Positions 1 through 6,549 of a DNA stretch of 7,312 nt are shown here, piece after piece (the first letter of the stretch is position 1; each line of letters begins with the position of its first letter). Source of the DNA: Chloroflexota bacterium (GTDB taxonomy: Bacteria; Chloroflexota; Anaerolineae; UBA4142); contig JAMCRS010000291.1 of NCBI GenBank assembly GCA_023380675.1, positions 1-7,312 of the forward strand. The letters are read 5' to 3'. The position numbers were made by a program, and so were the translations under genes. A model generated the notes under the pieces. It made no database searches, was not told the DNA's origin, and saw only the letters and a program-made list of their open reading frames with translations.

Positions 1-554
1 TATTGCGCGAAATGGGCCGCGAACGTGGCTTTGCCGTCACTGTGGCCGAGCCTTGGGAGTCTGAAGGACTAATTGTCAGTAGCACGCGCGTACGAGAGTT
101 GGTACGTGTTGGCGATGTCGCTCACGCGGCGCGATTGCTAAGTAGGCCCCTTGAGATTTCCGGTCTGGTGGTCTCCGGTGCCCAGAGGGGCCGTACGCTG
201 GGCTTTCCCACTGCGAATCTCGACATTGATCCACAGCTCCTGCTCCCTGCCGACGGCGTTTATGCTGTTGTGGCGCATGTCGATAATCGTGCCTACCCAG
301 CGGTATGCAACATTGGCCGTCGCCCTAGCTTTGACAACGCACCGCGCACCTTCGAGGTTCACCTGCTCGATTTCCAAGGAGACTTGTACGGCAAGACCGT
401 GACCGTAAAGCTCGTGGAGCGCTTGCGCGGTGAGGTGCGCTTTCCAAACGTGGCAGCCCTCGTGTCCCAGATCCGGGCAGATGTGACGCAAGCGCGTCTG
501 ATTCTTGGAGAGGTGTCAGTGGCGCCGCATCGCGGTGTAATGGAGCACCCCTAA
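1..554 (+). CDS. ribF: Bifunctional riboflavin kinase/FAD synthetase, C-terminal part (5' end outside window)
   Basis: RibF phosphorylates riboflavin to FMN and adenylates FMN to FAD in the cytosol. The window holds about the last 184 codons; the reading frame is open at the left edge, with the first whole codon at position 3, so the nucleotidyl-transferase domain is mostly missing. Numbering from that codon, the end of the FAD-synthetase domain is seen as SSTRVR (residues 26-31). The flavokinase domain follows, with the GFPTAN signature (67-72), GVYAV (85-89) and FEVHLLDF (117-124). E118 in that last motif matches the catalytic glutamate of the family. The closing stretch with QIRAD is also typical of RibF C-termini. 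The protein ends at a TAA, 78 bases before the tyrS start on the same strand, and no terminator is visible between them, so co-transcription with tyrS is likely. Family assignment is secure. Confidence 0.96.
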   Translation, partial: LREMGRERGFAVTVAEPWESEGLIVSSTRVRELVRVGDVAHAARLLSRPLEISGLVVSGAQRGRTLGFPTANLDIDPQLLLPADGVYAVVAHVDNRAYPAVCNIGRRPSFDNAPRTFEVHLLDFQGDLYGKTVTVKLVERLRGEVRFPNVAALVSQIRADVTQARLILGEVSVAPHRGVMEHP

Positions 555-632
555 CTTTCGTCTCGACTCATTGCCCACGGCTGGTAGACGCGGTTGCGAT
601 CGGCAGGCGCAGTCAAGGAGTATAGCGAAGCG

Positions 633-1835
633 ATGGATATCCCTGAGATACTGCAACGTGGCATTGCGGAAATTATCGTCAAAGACGAATTCGCGCGGCT
701 GCTCGAATCGGGCGCGCCGTTGCGCTTGAAAGAAGGCTTCGATCCAAGCAGGCCCGATATCACCCTTGGCCACGCCGTCGGCCTTCGCAAGCTCCGTCAG
801 CTCCAGCAATTAGGGCACAAGGTCGTACTGATCGTCGGTGACTGGACGGCACAAATCGGTGATCCCAGCGGCCAGAGCGCGACTCGCACGATGCTCTCTG
901 CTGAGGAGGTAAGAGCCAACGCCCAAACCTACCTTGACCAGTTCTTCAAGATTGTCGATCCTGCGCAGACCGAGGTGCGCTGGCAGAGCGAATGGTATGG
1001 CAGCTTCAGCTTAGCGGAGGTGATCCGCCTTACTAGCCGCTTCACTGTCGCTCAGATGCTGGCGCGCGAGGACTTTTCCAAGCGATACTCATCAGGACGT
1101 CCCATCGCTATCACCGAATTCCTCTACCCTCTACTGCAAGCCTATGACTCGGTCGCGATAACGGCAGATGTCGAATTTGGCGGCATGGATCAAAAGTTCA
1201 ATATCTTGCTGGGTCGCGAGCTCATGGGCATGCTTGGCATGAGGCCCCAGCAAGTGGTGCTTACCCCGCTGCTCGTGGGCCTCGACGGTGTGCAGAAAAT
1301 GAGCAAGAGCCTTGGCAACTATATCGGGATCTGCGAGCCCCCCGACGACATGTATGGCAAGATCATGTCGCTGTCCGACAACGTGATGATCGACTATTTC
1401 CAGTTGTTGACGGACGTGCCACAGCCTGAGATTTCGGCCATGAATTTGGCTCTGCAACAGGGTACAGTCAATCCGCGAGACGTCAAGATGCGTCTCGCCC
1501 GTGAGCTCGTCACCCAGTTCCATAGCGCAGACCTAGCCCTCAGTGCAGCGGAAGAGTTTCGTCGGATCTTCCAGAAGCGTGAGCTGCCCTCAGAGCTGCC
1601 CACTATCGTCCTCCAACGTGCTGACGTTGCCGACCGTCCGGTCAACCTGGTCAACCTGCTGGCCGACCGCGGCGTGGTGGAAAGTCGTACCAAAGCGAAG
1701 GAGCTCCTCAAGAGCGGTGCCGTCGAGCTCGCGGGTCGTAAGATCACGGGCGATGAGCCCGAGCAGCGCATCCACAGTGGCACTATTCTGAAGGTCGGCA
1801 AGCGTCGCTTTTACAAGCTAGTTGTCACGGACTAA
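633..1835 (+). CDS. tyrS: Tyrosyl-tRNA synthetase
   Basis: This class I aminoacyl-tRNA synthetase charges tRNA-Tyr with tyrosine in the cytosol. The 400-residue product is a normal family length. The Rossmann catalytic domain carries the HIGH-type motif as TLGH (residues 44-47), with Thr where most relatives have His, and a complete KMSKS at 222-226. The region around GDWTAQIGDPSG and the tyrosine-pocket stretch LQAYDSV...FGGMDQKFN are characteristic of the TyrZ-like TyrRS branch. A C-terminal S4 RNA-binding domain covers roughly residues 338-398. I chose the ATG at 633 because AAGGAG lies at 615-620, 12 bases upstream, and because the protein then starts like its relatives; an in-frame TTG at 594 would add 13 unlikely residues. 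The gene sits between ribF and a C39-like gene whose ATG immediately follows the tyrS TAA. I see no T-box-like leader in the 78 bases upstream. Confidence 0.97.
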   Translation: MDIPEILQRGIAEIIVKDEFARLLESGAPLRLKEGFDPSRPDITLGHAVGLRKLRQLQQLGHKVVLIVGDWTAQIGDPSGQSATRTMLSAEEVRANAQTYLDQFFKIVDPAQTEVRWQSEWYGSFSLAEVIRLTSRFTVAQMLAREDFSKRYSSGRPIAITEFLYPLLQAYDSVAITADVEFGGMDQKFNILLGRELMGMLGMRPQQVVLTPLLVGLDGVQKMSKSLGNYIGICEPPDDMYGKIMSLSDNVMIDYFQLLTDVPQPEISAMNLALQQGTVNPRDVKMRLARELVTQFHSADLALSAAEEFRRIFQKRELPSELPTIVLQRADVADRPVNLVNLLADRGVVESRTKAKELLKSGAVELAGRKITGDEPEQRIHSGTILKVGKRRFYKLVVTD

Positions 1836-2378
1836 ATGACGCTCGTTCAACTCGATCGGCCACTGCCCTTCTTTCCCGACTACCGCGCGAGGAACGATTG
1901 CGGCCCGCATGCCGCCGCGATGGCCATCTCCTTCTACTATCCCGGCGGCGTCAATCCCGCAAGCGTCGCGCGGGATATGGCCTTCTTTCGGGTGCCAGTG
2001 CTTGGCGCCACGCTTCCTTGGGGCATCCGTCACGCGCTTGGCAAACACCACCTGAACGCTACCGGCGCCTCGTTTCGCACGCTAGCGACACTGCGGGAGA
2101 GCGTGGCCGCCAACCAGCCGGCAATCGTGATCGTCAGGCCCACTGACCTTCCGAGCTGTCCTTGGTTCACTTTGCATTACCGCGTCCTCGTCGGATATCT
2201 TGACGATCCTTTGGTAGCCGGCGGTGGCGAGCTCTACTTCAACTGCTCTGCCGCGCCCCAGCGACCATCACCGTCGCCAGCACCTGGCAATGTCACCGTG
2301 GACTACCGGACCTTCTTGGGCAAGCAGTGGCACACTTACCTCACCCGTCGCTGGGCCGTGTCGGTGTGGCCGCGTTGA
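1836..2378 (+). CDS. C39/papain-like cysteine peptidase-fold protein, 180 aa, coupled to tyrS
   Basis: The product looks like the Peptidase_C39_2 / papain-like group. The N-terminus has NDCGP (residues 20-24), placing a candidate nucleophile C22 before a small-residue helix. A candidate catalytic His is H114 in HYRVLVGYLDD, the usual place for the His strand of this fold. N136 in the strand LYFNC could be the third member of the triad, where C39 proteins usually have Asp and papains Asn. There is no signal peptide or membrane segment, so it is probably cytosolic. It is not fused to an ABC transporter and no bacteriocin precursor is visible nearby, so a classic leader-peptidase role is not supported; the substrate is unknown. 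The ATG directly abuts the tyrS stop codon, implying translational coupling. The 3' end overlaps the convergent methyltransferase gene by 38 bases. Fold assignment is moderately sure; function is not known. Confidence 0.72.
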   Translation: MTLVQLDRPLPFFPDYRARNDCGPHAAAMAISFYYPGGVNPASVARDMAFFRVPVLGATLPWGIRHALGKHHLNATGASFRTLATLRESVAANQPAIVIVRPTDLPSCPWFTLHYRVLVGYLDDPLVAGGGELYFNCSAAPQRPSPSPAPGNVTVDYRTFLGKQWHTYLTRRWAVSVWPR

Positions 2379-2883
2379 CACAAGAGGTGCCTCGCCGCTC
2401 CATCTCGATCAGCCGGCGCTTCATCTCCAGCCCCCCGCCAAAGCCGGTCAGCTTTCCACCACTGCCGACGACGCGATGGCAGGGAATGATGATTGGCACT
2501 GGATTGTTCGCCATGGCGCCCCCTACAGCGCGTGCCGCGCGAGGCGCGCCTACCTCGATCGCCACTTCTCCATACGACATTGTGGCCCCGTAGGGGATCT
2601 CGGCGACCACTGCCCACACCCGTCGCCAAAAAGGCGGTCGTTCCGGCAAATCGAGGGTCACCGAAAACGCCACAGGCTCTCCGACAAAAAAGCGCTGTAG
2701 TTGCGCTGTAAGTTCGCACCGCTCAGCCATACCTTGCGGCAGTCCAGTGGGAAACTCCGCCGCGATCGCCAACATGGCCTCCTCCGCCGTCGGCATTGGC
2801 AGCGTAAGACCGCACAGCCCGCGCTCAGAGTGCGCAATGCCCAGCCAACCCCAATCGATTTCGAGGATGCCTAATGTCAACAT
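2341..2883 (-). CDS. ogt: Methylated-DNA--[protein]-cysteine S-methyltransferase (Ogt/MGMT)
   Basis: This suicide repair protein removes O6-alkyl groups from guanine in DNA by transfer to its own cysteine. Counting from the ATG at 2883, the product has 180 residues. The active-site motif IPCHRVV is intact, with nucleophile C135. It is preceded by the asparagine-rich hinge GGAMANNP (121-128) and by the DNA-binding helix region IPYGATMSYGEVA (96-108). The C-terminal KLTGFGGGLEMKRRLIEME stretch is also typical. The N-terminal domain is short and divergent, as in most stand-alone Ogt proteins, and no Ada regulatory domain is fused. A GTG at 2901 would add six residues; I prefer the ATG at 2883 because GGAGG (2888-2892, read on the minus strand) lies four bases upstream of it. 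About 18 residues follow the conserved core and are encoded in the overlap with the convergent C39-like gene. No clear promoter or Ada box was recognised. Confidence 0.94.
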   Translation of the reverse strand: MLTLGILEIDWGWLGIAHSERGLCGLTLPMPTAEEAMLAIAAEFPTGLPQGMAERCELTAQLQRFFVGEPVAFSVTLDLPERPPFWRRVWAVVAEIPYGATMSYGEVAIEVGAPRAARAVGGAMANNPVPIIIPCHRVVGSGGKLTGFGGGLEMKRRLIEMERRGTSCVNAATPTRPSDG

Positions 2884-2905
2884 GCCCCCTCCAACGCCCA
2901 CTTCT

Positions 2906-2935
2906 TTCTATTCTTAATACCGGCTATGATACAAT
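2906..2935 (+). promoter_or_regulatory. Putative extended -10 promoter for rhodanese-flippase pair
   Basis: Within the AT-richer gap between the divergent methyltransferase and rhodanese genes, TGATACAAT (2927-2935) fits an extended -10 element (TGn plus TACAAT). A weak -35-like TTCTAT lies at 2906-2911 with an 18-base spacer. An overlapping TATGAT (2925-2930) is an alternative -10. The transcript would start near 2942, leaving a leader of about 60 bases before the TTG at 3003. This is a pattern match only. Confidence 0.45.
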
Positions 2936-3002
2936 ACGATGGCGCGCCCGGCTATTCAGAATCCGGGTCCGTTGGACGAAAATCTTGTAGAGGTAGATTG
3001 CA

Positions 3003-3344
3003 TTGGCATCGCAGGCTGACGAATTCGGAGAGCCATTTCGCCGCATCAGCGTTGAAGAGGCCAAGGCGATGATCGATCGGGGGGGCGTTCAGGTAATTGA
3101 CGTCCGGCAACCCAAAGAGTTCGCTGCCGGGCGGGTACCCGGCGCCGTGCTTATCCCGCTCGACACACTCCTTCAGCGCGCCGACGAATTGAGCCGCGAC
3201 CGCGACCTCATCTTTGTCTGTGCCCTCGGGGAGCGTAGTGCGGTGGCCGCCGAAATGGCCGCTGCCACCGGTCGTACCAAGATTTGGAACATGGAGGGTG
3301 GCACCAACGGGTGGGCTAAGCGCGGGTACCCGATCGAAAAGTAA
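3003..3344 (+). CDS. Single-domain rhodanese-like protein
   Basis: A stand-alone rhodanese domain of 113 residues, the usual size for GlpE/PspE-type sulfurtransferases, which carry sulfane sulfur on a cysteine as a persulfide. Landmarks are IDVRQPKEFAAGRVPGA (32-48, the conserved strand and CH2A-like segment) and the active-site loop CALGERS, with C73 as the persulfide-forming residue, followed by a helix and the closing MEGGTNGW (97-104). No signal peptide or second domain is present, so it should be cytosolic. The start is a TTG at 3003; AGAGGT (2989-2994) lies eight bases upstream and there is no in-frame ATG that keeps the first strand. The partner or sulfur acceptor cannot be deduced; the membrane protein 78 bases downstream on the same strand is probably co-transcribed but is not an obvious functional partner. 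Confidence 0.9.
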   Translation: MASQADEFGEPFRRISVEEAKAMIDRGGVQVIDVRQPKEFAAGRVPGAVLIPLDTLLQRADELSRDRDLIFVCALGERSAVAAEMAAATGRTKIWNMEGGTNGWAKRGYPIEK

Positions 3345-3422
3345 AAATGCCAAACAAAGCCAATTTCGCCGGCGTCGGCAGTTCACGGTGGCGCCAACAT
3401 TGGAGGCTCTAACATTAGCCGA
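3345..3422 (+). other. Short intergenic spacer with a possible repeat-like segment
   Basis: These 78 bases separate the rhodanese and flippase-like genes. They hold a 21-codon open frame (3347-3412, ATG to TAA) with no ribosome binding site, a GGAGG at 3402-3406 that is 16 bases from the next ATG and so too far to serve it well, and no hairpin with a T-run. The segment ACAAAGCCAATTTCGCC (3355-3371) reminds me of short interspersed sequences in some environmental bacterial genomes, but only one copy occurs here, so repeat status is unproven. Confidence 0.3.
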
Positions 3423-4496
3423 ATGGTAGGAGAGCCGCGGGTCGTGGCAGAATCCGCGAGTCCCAGCGCGGCAGACGACATGAGACGACACGCTAGCTCT
3501 CGTTTCGGCCTGCGCCGTCTTATCAGCGACTGGCAGTTCTGGCTGGGAATCTTTGTCAGCCTCTTCTTCCTCTACTGGGCCTTTCGGCAGGTGAACGACC
3601 TTGGCAATGTGGGACGCGCCATAGCTAGCGCGAACTACGTCTACGCAATCCCGGCCCTTATCGCCTACTTCCTCGGCGTCGCCGTGCGTGCGGTGCGCTG
3701 GCGGCTGCTCCTCCAGCCAATCAAATCACTCTCCGCGCGTAAGCTGTTTCCTGTAGTCGTGATCGGCTACATGGCAAACGATGTCTTGCCGGCTCGCATG
3801 GGTGAGTTGGTGCGCGTCTACGTACTGGGTCGCGACGAGGGCATCAGCAAGACAGCCGGTCTCGCCACCGTTTTCGTCGAGCGCGTCTTCGACGGCCTTA
3901 CCATGCTGCTGTTTATCGCGGTGGTCGCGCTTTTCGTGCCACTGGGGGCGGGACTGGAGAACGTTGTTCGAATCGCCGGCATCGTGTTAGTGGCTATGAT
4001 GCTGTCTGCGCTCGCCATCGCCGCCTCTCCGCGCCGCGCGCGCGGACTAGTCGCTGTTTTCTTGCCCATTGTTCCCGCGGCCGCACGCCCCCGTGTCATA
4101 TCTTTTGTTGACCGCTTTCTCGAAGGTCTTGCTGTCTTGCAGAGCGGCAGGGCGATGTTGGTGATATTTGCGCTATCTATACTCGCGTGGCTGTTCGAGG
4201 CCACGATGTACTATGTGCTCGGCGCAGGCTTCGCTCTAGGTACAGGCCCTCAAGCGTTCTTGCTAACGACGGCTGTGGCTAATCTCGGCACAATGGTTCC
4301 GTCTTCACCAGGCTACGTGGGAACTTTTGAAGCCCTCGCCGTGTTCACCTTGGGGCGCTTCGGGGTGGCGAGCGACCTGGCCCTCAGCTATACCGTGGCG
4401 TTGCACGCGGTGCTGTTAGTGCCGATCACGCTACTTGGATTCTTCTACATGTGGCGCCGCCACGTGTCGCTTAGCTTGGCGAAAGAGACTCGCTAG
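3423..4496 (+). CDS. Flippase-like polytopic membrane protein (LPG synthase TM / UPF0104 family)
   Basis: This 357-residue protein belongs to the family covering the N-terminal flippase part of MprF and stand-alone YbhN/AglD-like proteins, thought to move lipids or polyprenyl-linked sugars across the cytoplasmic membrane. Hydrophobic segments lie near residues 38-54, 73-90, 108-122, 159-175, 181-201, 245-270, 278-292 and 316-342. Family hallmarks are NDVLPARMGELVRVY (119-133), VERVFDGLT (152-160) and PSSPGYVGTFEAL (293-305). No C-terminal aminoacyl-transferase domain follows, so this is not a full lysyl-phosphatidylglycerol synthase. The start is uncertain: ATG 3423 lacks a well-spaced ribosome site, while GTG 3444 has AGGAGAG (3428-3434) upstream and drops only seven non-conserved residues. 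The substrate cannot be read from this context. The stop is eight bases from the convergent ruvA stop. Confidence 0.88.
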   Translation: MVGEPRVVAESASPSAADDMRRHASSRFGLRRLISDWQFWLGIFVSLFFLYWAFRQVNDLGNVGRAIASANYVYAIPALIAYFLGVAVRAVRWRLLLQPIKSLSARKLFPVVVIGYMANDVLPARMGELVRVYVLGRDEGISKTAGLATVFVERVFDGLTMLLFIAVVALFVPLGAGLENVVRIAGIVLVAMMLSALAIAASPRRARGLVAVFLPIVPAAARPRVISFVDRFLEGLAVLQSGRAMLVIFALSILAWLFEATMYYVLGAGFALGTGPQAFLLTTAVANLGTMVPSSPGYVGTFEALAVFTLGRFGVASDLALSYTVALHAVLLVPITLLGFFYMWRRHVSLSLAKETR

Positions 4497-4500
4497 AGGG

Positions 4501-4512
4501 GCCGCTAGCGGC
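4501..4512. repeat. 12-bp perfect palindrome at the convergent flippase/ruvA junction
   Basis: GCCGCTAGCGGC is its own reverse complement and spans the ruvA stop codon, just after the flippase stop. It could form a short hairpin in both converging transcripts. There is no T-run on either side, so it is not a standard intrinsic terminator; it may simply reflect local GC-rich sequence. Confidence 0.5.
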
Positions 4513-5089
4513 TCGCAAAGTAGCGCAACGCGGCCGTGATGCGCTCTTCGACCGTCGTACCGGTATCAGCTGGAATCGCCCGAATCGCCAACTGCGCTTC
4601 CCCCGCTGTATACCCCAAGCTGGTCAGCGCCGCGAGGATCTCGGCATCTTCCATCGTGGCGACCGATACGTCCGGCGCCAGCTCGCCGGCCGCGATTTTC
4701 CCCTTGAGCTCCAGTACCAGGCGCGCCGCGGTTTTTCGACCGATGCCCGGGATGCGAGTCAGTGGCTCCGCGTTGCCCGTGGCGATCGCCACGTGTAGCA
4801 CGTCCAGCGGCGCACTCGACAGAATCGCGATGCCCACTTTCGGCCCGATCCCTGAGACTGTCAGCAGCAGTTCGAACATTCGCAGCTCTTCCGCGGTCGC
4901 GAAGCCGTATAGTGAGAGCTGATCCTGACGCACGTAAAGCAGTGTGAGCAGGCGCACCTGCTGGCCAATCGCGCCAAGCGCCGCCAGCGTCTGTGTCGGC
5001 GCATGCACCTTGAACCCAATGCCACCGACATTCACGACCGCAGATTCCGGCAGCCTCGCTTCCAGCGTTCCGGCAAGACTAGCAATCAA
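4505..5089 (-). CDS. ruvA: Holliday junction branch migration protein RuvA
   Basis: RuvA binds four-way DNA junctions as a tetramer and loads the RuvB motor for branch migration. From the TTG at 5089 the product has 194 residues, close to the usual 200. It begins with the typical IASLAGTLE strand and the domain I OB-fold (about 1-62, including GGIGFKV and SLYGF). Domain II carries two helix-hairpin-helix motifs, SGIGPK (79-84) and PGIGRKTAARL (114-124). A flexible linker leads to the small domain III (about 148-193), which contacts RuvB. Upstream in-frame codons to 5152 would add an atypical tail, so I chose the TTG. That codon overlaps the ruvC stop as TTGA, with a GAGG about ten bases upstream inside ruvC, implying coupled translation. 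No ruvB follows; the next gene is convergent. Confidence 0.95.
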   Translation of the reverse strand: MIASLAGTLEARLPESAVVNVGGIGFKVHAPTQTLAALGAIGQQVRLLTLLYVRQDQLSLYGFATAEELRMFELLLTVSGIGPKVGIAILSSAPLDVLHVAIATGNAEPLTRIPGIGRKTAARLVLELKGKIAAGELAPDVSVATMEDAEILAALTSLGYTAGEAQLAIRAIPADTGTTVEERITAALRYFASR

Positions 5090-5637
5090 CCGCTTCCGTC
5101 CTCTTGTCGTTCTCTCAGTACTCGCGAAAGTTGCGATAAATGGAGGTGGCAAATGGCAATTGCCACAGCATCGGCCGCGTCATCAGGCTGGGGTATCACC
5201 TTGCAGTCTAGTAGCACCGGTAGCATATTCTGAATCTGATCTTTTGTCGCGCGGCCGTATCCCGTGATAGTCTGCTTGACCTGCAGCGGGGTATACTCGC
5301 TAACCGCCAATCCACGGTGCGCCGCCGCGAGCAGAGCCACTCCGCGCGCCTGACCGACGGCGAAGGCCGACCGAACATTCCTATTGAAGAAGAGCGCCTC
5401 GACCGCGACTTCCCCCGGCCGGTGGCGATCGATCAGTTCGATTAAGGCGACATAAACCGTTTGCAGGCGCTCGGCGAGGGGTGACGAGGGTGGGGTAGTG
5501 ATCACACCGTAAGTGACGAGCGTTGTGCTATCGCCCTTGCTTCTCACAATGCCGTAGCCCATCGTGGCGGTTCCAGGATCGATGCCGAGGGCGACCCGTT
5601 CCGACTCCGGCCCGTTTAGGCCGGCCCTACGCTCCAT
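5086..5637 (-). CDS. ruvC: Crossover junction endodeoxyribonuclease RuvC
   Basis: RuvC is a dimeric, metal-dependent nuclease that cuts Holliday junctions symmetrically to finish recombination. The 183-residue product has the RNase H-like fold with all four expected acidic residues: D20 in LGIDPG, E80 in VAVEALFF, and D153 and D156 in DDAADAVAIA. The segment FFNRNVRSAFAVGQARGV (83-100) and the QVKQTITGYGRATKDQI region are also family-typical. About 13 extra residues precede the usual start, slightly longer than most RuvC proteins, but the only sensible start is the ATG at 5637. That ATG lies inside the end of yebC, giving an 11-base overlap, and GAAGAG just upstream within yebC may act as a close-set ribosome site. 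The stop overlaps the ruvA start by four bases, so the three genes look tightly coupled. Confidence 0.96.
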   Translation of the reverse strand: MERRAGLNGPESERVALGIDPGTATMGYGIVRSKGDSTTLVTYGVITTPPSSPLAERLQTVYVALIELIDRHRPGEVAVEALFFNRNVRSAFAVGQARGVALLAAAHRGLAVSEYTPLQVKQTITGYGRATKDQIQNMLPVLLDCKVIPQPDDAADAVAIAICHLHLSQLSRVLRERQEDGSG

Positions 5638-6376
5638 ACTCTTCGAGCACGTCTTGCGAAAACTCCGCGTTGCTGTAGACTCGTTGCACGTCGTCCTGCT
5701 CCTCCAGCCGGTCGAGCAGCTTAAACACCTGTCCCGCTACCTTGCTGTCCAGTTCGATAGTCGTCTCTGGCACCATAGTGACTTCGGCAGATGTGATGGC
5801 TACGCCATCCCCTTCGATGGCCTTACGCACGCTTTCCAATTCGCTCGGCTCCGTGAAGATTTCTACCGTGCCATCTTCCGTCTTCACGTCCAGCGCCCCC
5901 GCGTCGATGGCGCGCAGCGCCAGCTCGTCTGGATCCGCACCCTTCACCTCGATCGACATGTTGCCACGCTGGCTGAACTGCCAAGCAACACAACCAGATT
6001 CGCCAAGACTGCCACCTGCCCTCGTGAATATGTTTCTAATTTCCGCGGCCGTTCGGTTTCGGTTATCCGTCAAAATATCAACCATCACCGCTACGCCGCC
6101 GGGCCCGTACCCCTCGTAGAGAATTTCTTCCAGTGCCGCGCTTTCACCGCCACCAGTGCCACGCTTAATCGCCCGGTCGATGTTTTCCATAGGCATGTTG
6201 TTATCACGCGCCCTCTGGACGGCTAGACGGAGGCGGAAGTTGCTCTCGAGGTCAGCCCCGCCCTGTCGCGCAGCAACAGAAATCTCGCGACCCAGTTTGG
6301 TGAAGAGCTGCCCTCGTTTCGCGTCGTTGACCCCCTTCTGTCGCTTGATCTGCGACCACTTGCTGTGGCCAGACAT
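5627..6376 (-). CDS. yebC: YebC/PmpR (TACO1) family translation/regulatory factor
   Basis: The 249-residue product is full length for the YebC family, cytosolic proteins long annotated as transcriptional regulators and more recently linked to ribosome function and relief of stalling. The N-terminal signature SGHSKWSQIKRQKGVNDAKRG (residues 2-22, apart from the edges) is intact, followed by NNMPMENIDRAIKRG (59-73) and YEGYGPGGVAVMVDILTDN around 87-105, all strongly conserved in the family. The acidic central and C-terminal domains follow, ending with DVLEEYGA. The ATG at 6376 is supported by AGGAGG (6385-6390 on the minus strand) eight bases upstream. It is the first gene of the yebC-ruvC-ruvA operon, an arrangement found in many bacteria, and has its own putative promoter about 45 bases upstream. 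Subtype and exact targets cannot be decided from sequence alone. Confidence 0.96.
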   Translation of the reverse strand: MSGHSKWSQIKRQKGVNDAKRGQLFTKLGREISVAARQGGADLESNFRLRLAVQRARDNNMPMENIDRAIKRGTGGGESAALEEILYEGYGPGGVAVMVDILTDNRNRTAAEIRNIFTRAGGSLGESGCVAWQFSQRGNMSIEVKGADPDELALRAIDAGALDVKTEDGTVEIFTEPSELESVRKAIEGDGVAITSAEVTMVPETTIELDSKVAGQVFKLLDRLEEQDDVQRVYSNAEFSQDVLEEYGA

Positions 6377-6422
6377 AGCTTCCGCCTCCTCTTGTGTGGC
6401 TCAATGTTGATGATTGCTGTCA

Positions 6423-6431
6423 ATTATACCA
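6423..6431 (-). promoter_or_regulatory. Extended -10 promoter for yebC-ruvC-ruvA
   Basis: Read on the minus strand, this is TGGTATAAT: a perfect TATAAT preceded by the TGn extension. No good TTGACA-like -35 sits 16-18 bases upstream, which is common for extended -10 promoters. The start would be near 6416, giving a leader of about 40 bases that carries the AGGAGG of yebC. No LexA-type (SOS) operator was recognised near it. Confidence 0.62.
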
Positions 6432-6491
6432 CGTTGGCCGCTAGCTCAGCGGTCGGGGCCGTTCGCTCGGTTCTTCCCGCCAAACGTCCCA

Positions 6492-6520
6492 TTGACCACC
6501 CCTGCGACGCTCGCTATACT
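6492..6520 (+). promoter_or_regulatory. Sigma70-type promoter for the Pro-rich protein gene
   Basis: TTGACC (6492-6497) and TATACT (6515-6520) are separated by exactly 17 bases, each one mismatch from consensus. Transcription would begin near 6527, a short distance before the candidate starts at 6550 and 6571. It diverges from the yebC promoter about 60 bases away. Confidence 0.7.
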
Positions 6521-6549
6521 GCTTCTGTGCAAGTCGAGCTTGGCCCATT

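Noticed and set aside
1131..1801. Two long minus-strand open frames inside tyrS (1131-1523 and 1394-1801)
   Set aside because: They lie wholly antisense to a strongly conserved gene, overlap one another, lack ribosome sites and show no family features; GC-rich coding sequence commonly yields such shadows.
2224..2711. Overlapping + strand open frames opposite the alkylguanine methyltransferase
   Set aside because: They are antisense to a gene with an intact PCHRV active site and look like low-complexity frame shadows.
3347..3412. A 21-codon open frame between the rhodanese and flippase genes
   Set aside because: There is no ribosome binding site and its start is two bases after the rhodanese stop in a spacer that looks non-coding; too short to support.
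5564..6226. A 220-codon + strand open frame opposite yebC and ruvC
   Set aside because: Both genes beneath it are intact conserved families; the antisense product has no recognisable motif and no start signal.
6377..6549. Possible SOS (LexA) control of the ruvC-ruvA operon
   Set aside because: I looked for a LexA-type palindromic operator around the yebC promoter and saw none of the E. coli, Bacillus or related patterns; constitutive expression from the extended -10 promoter is the simpler reading.
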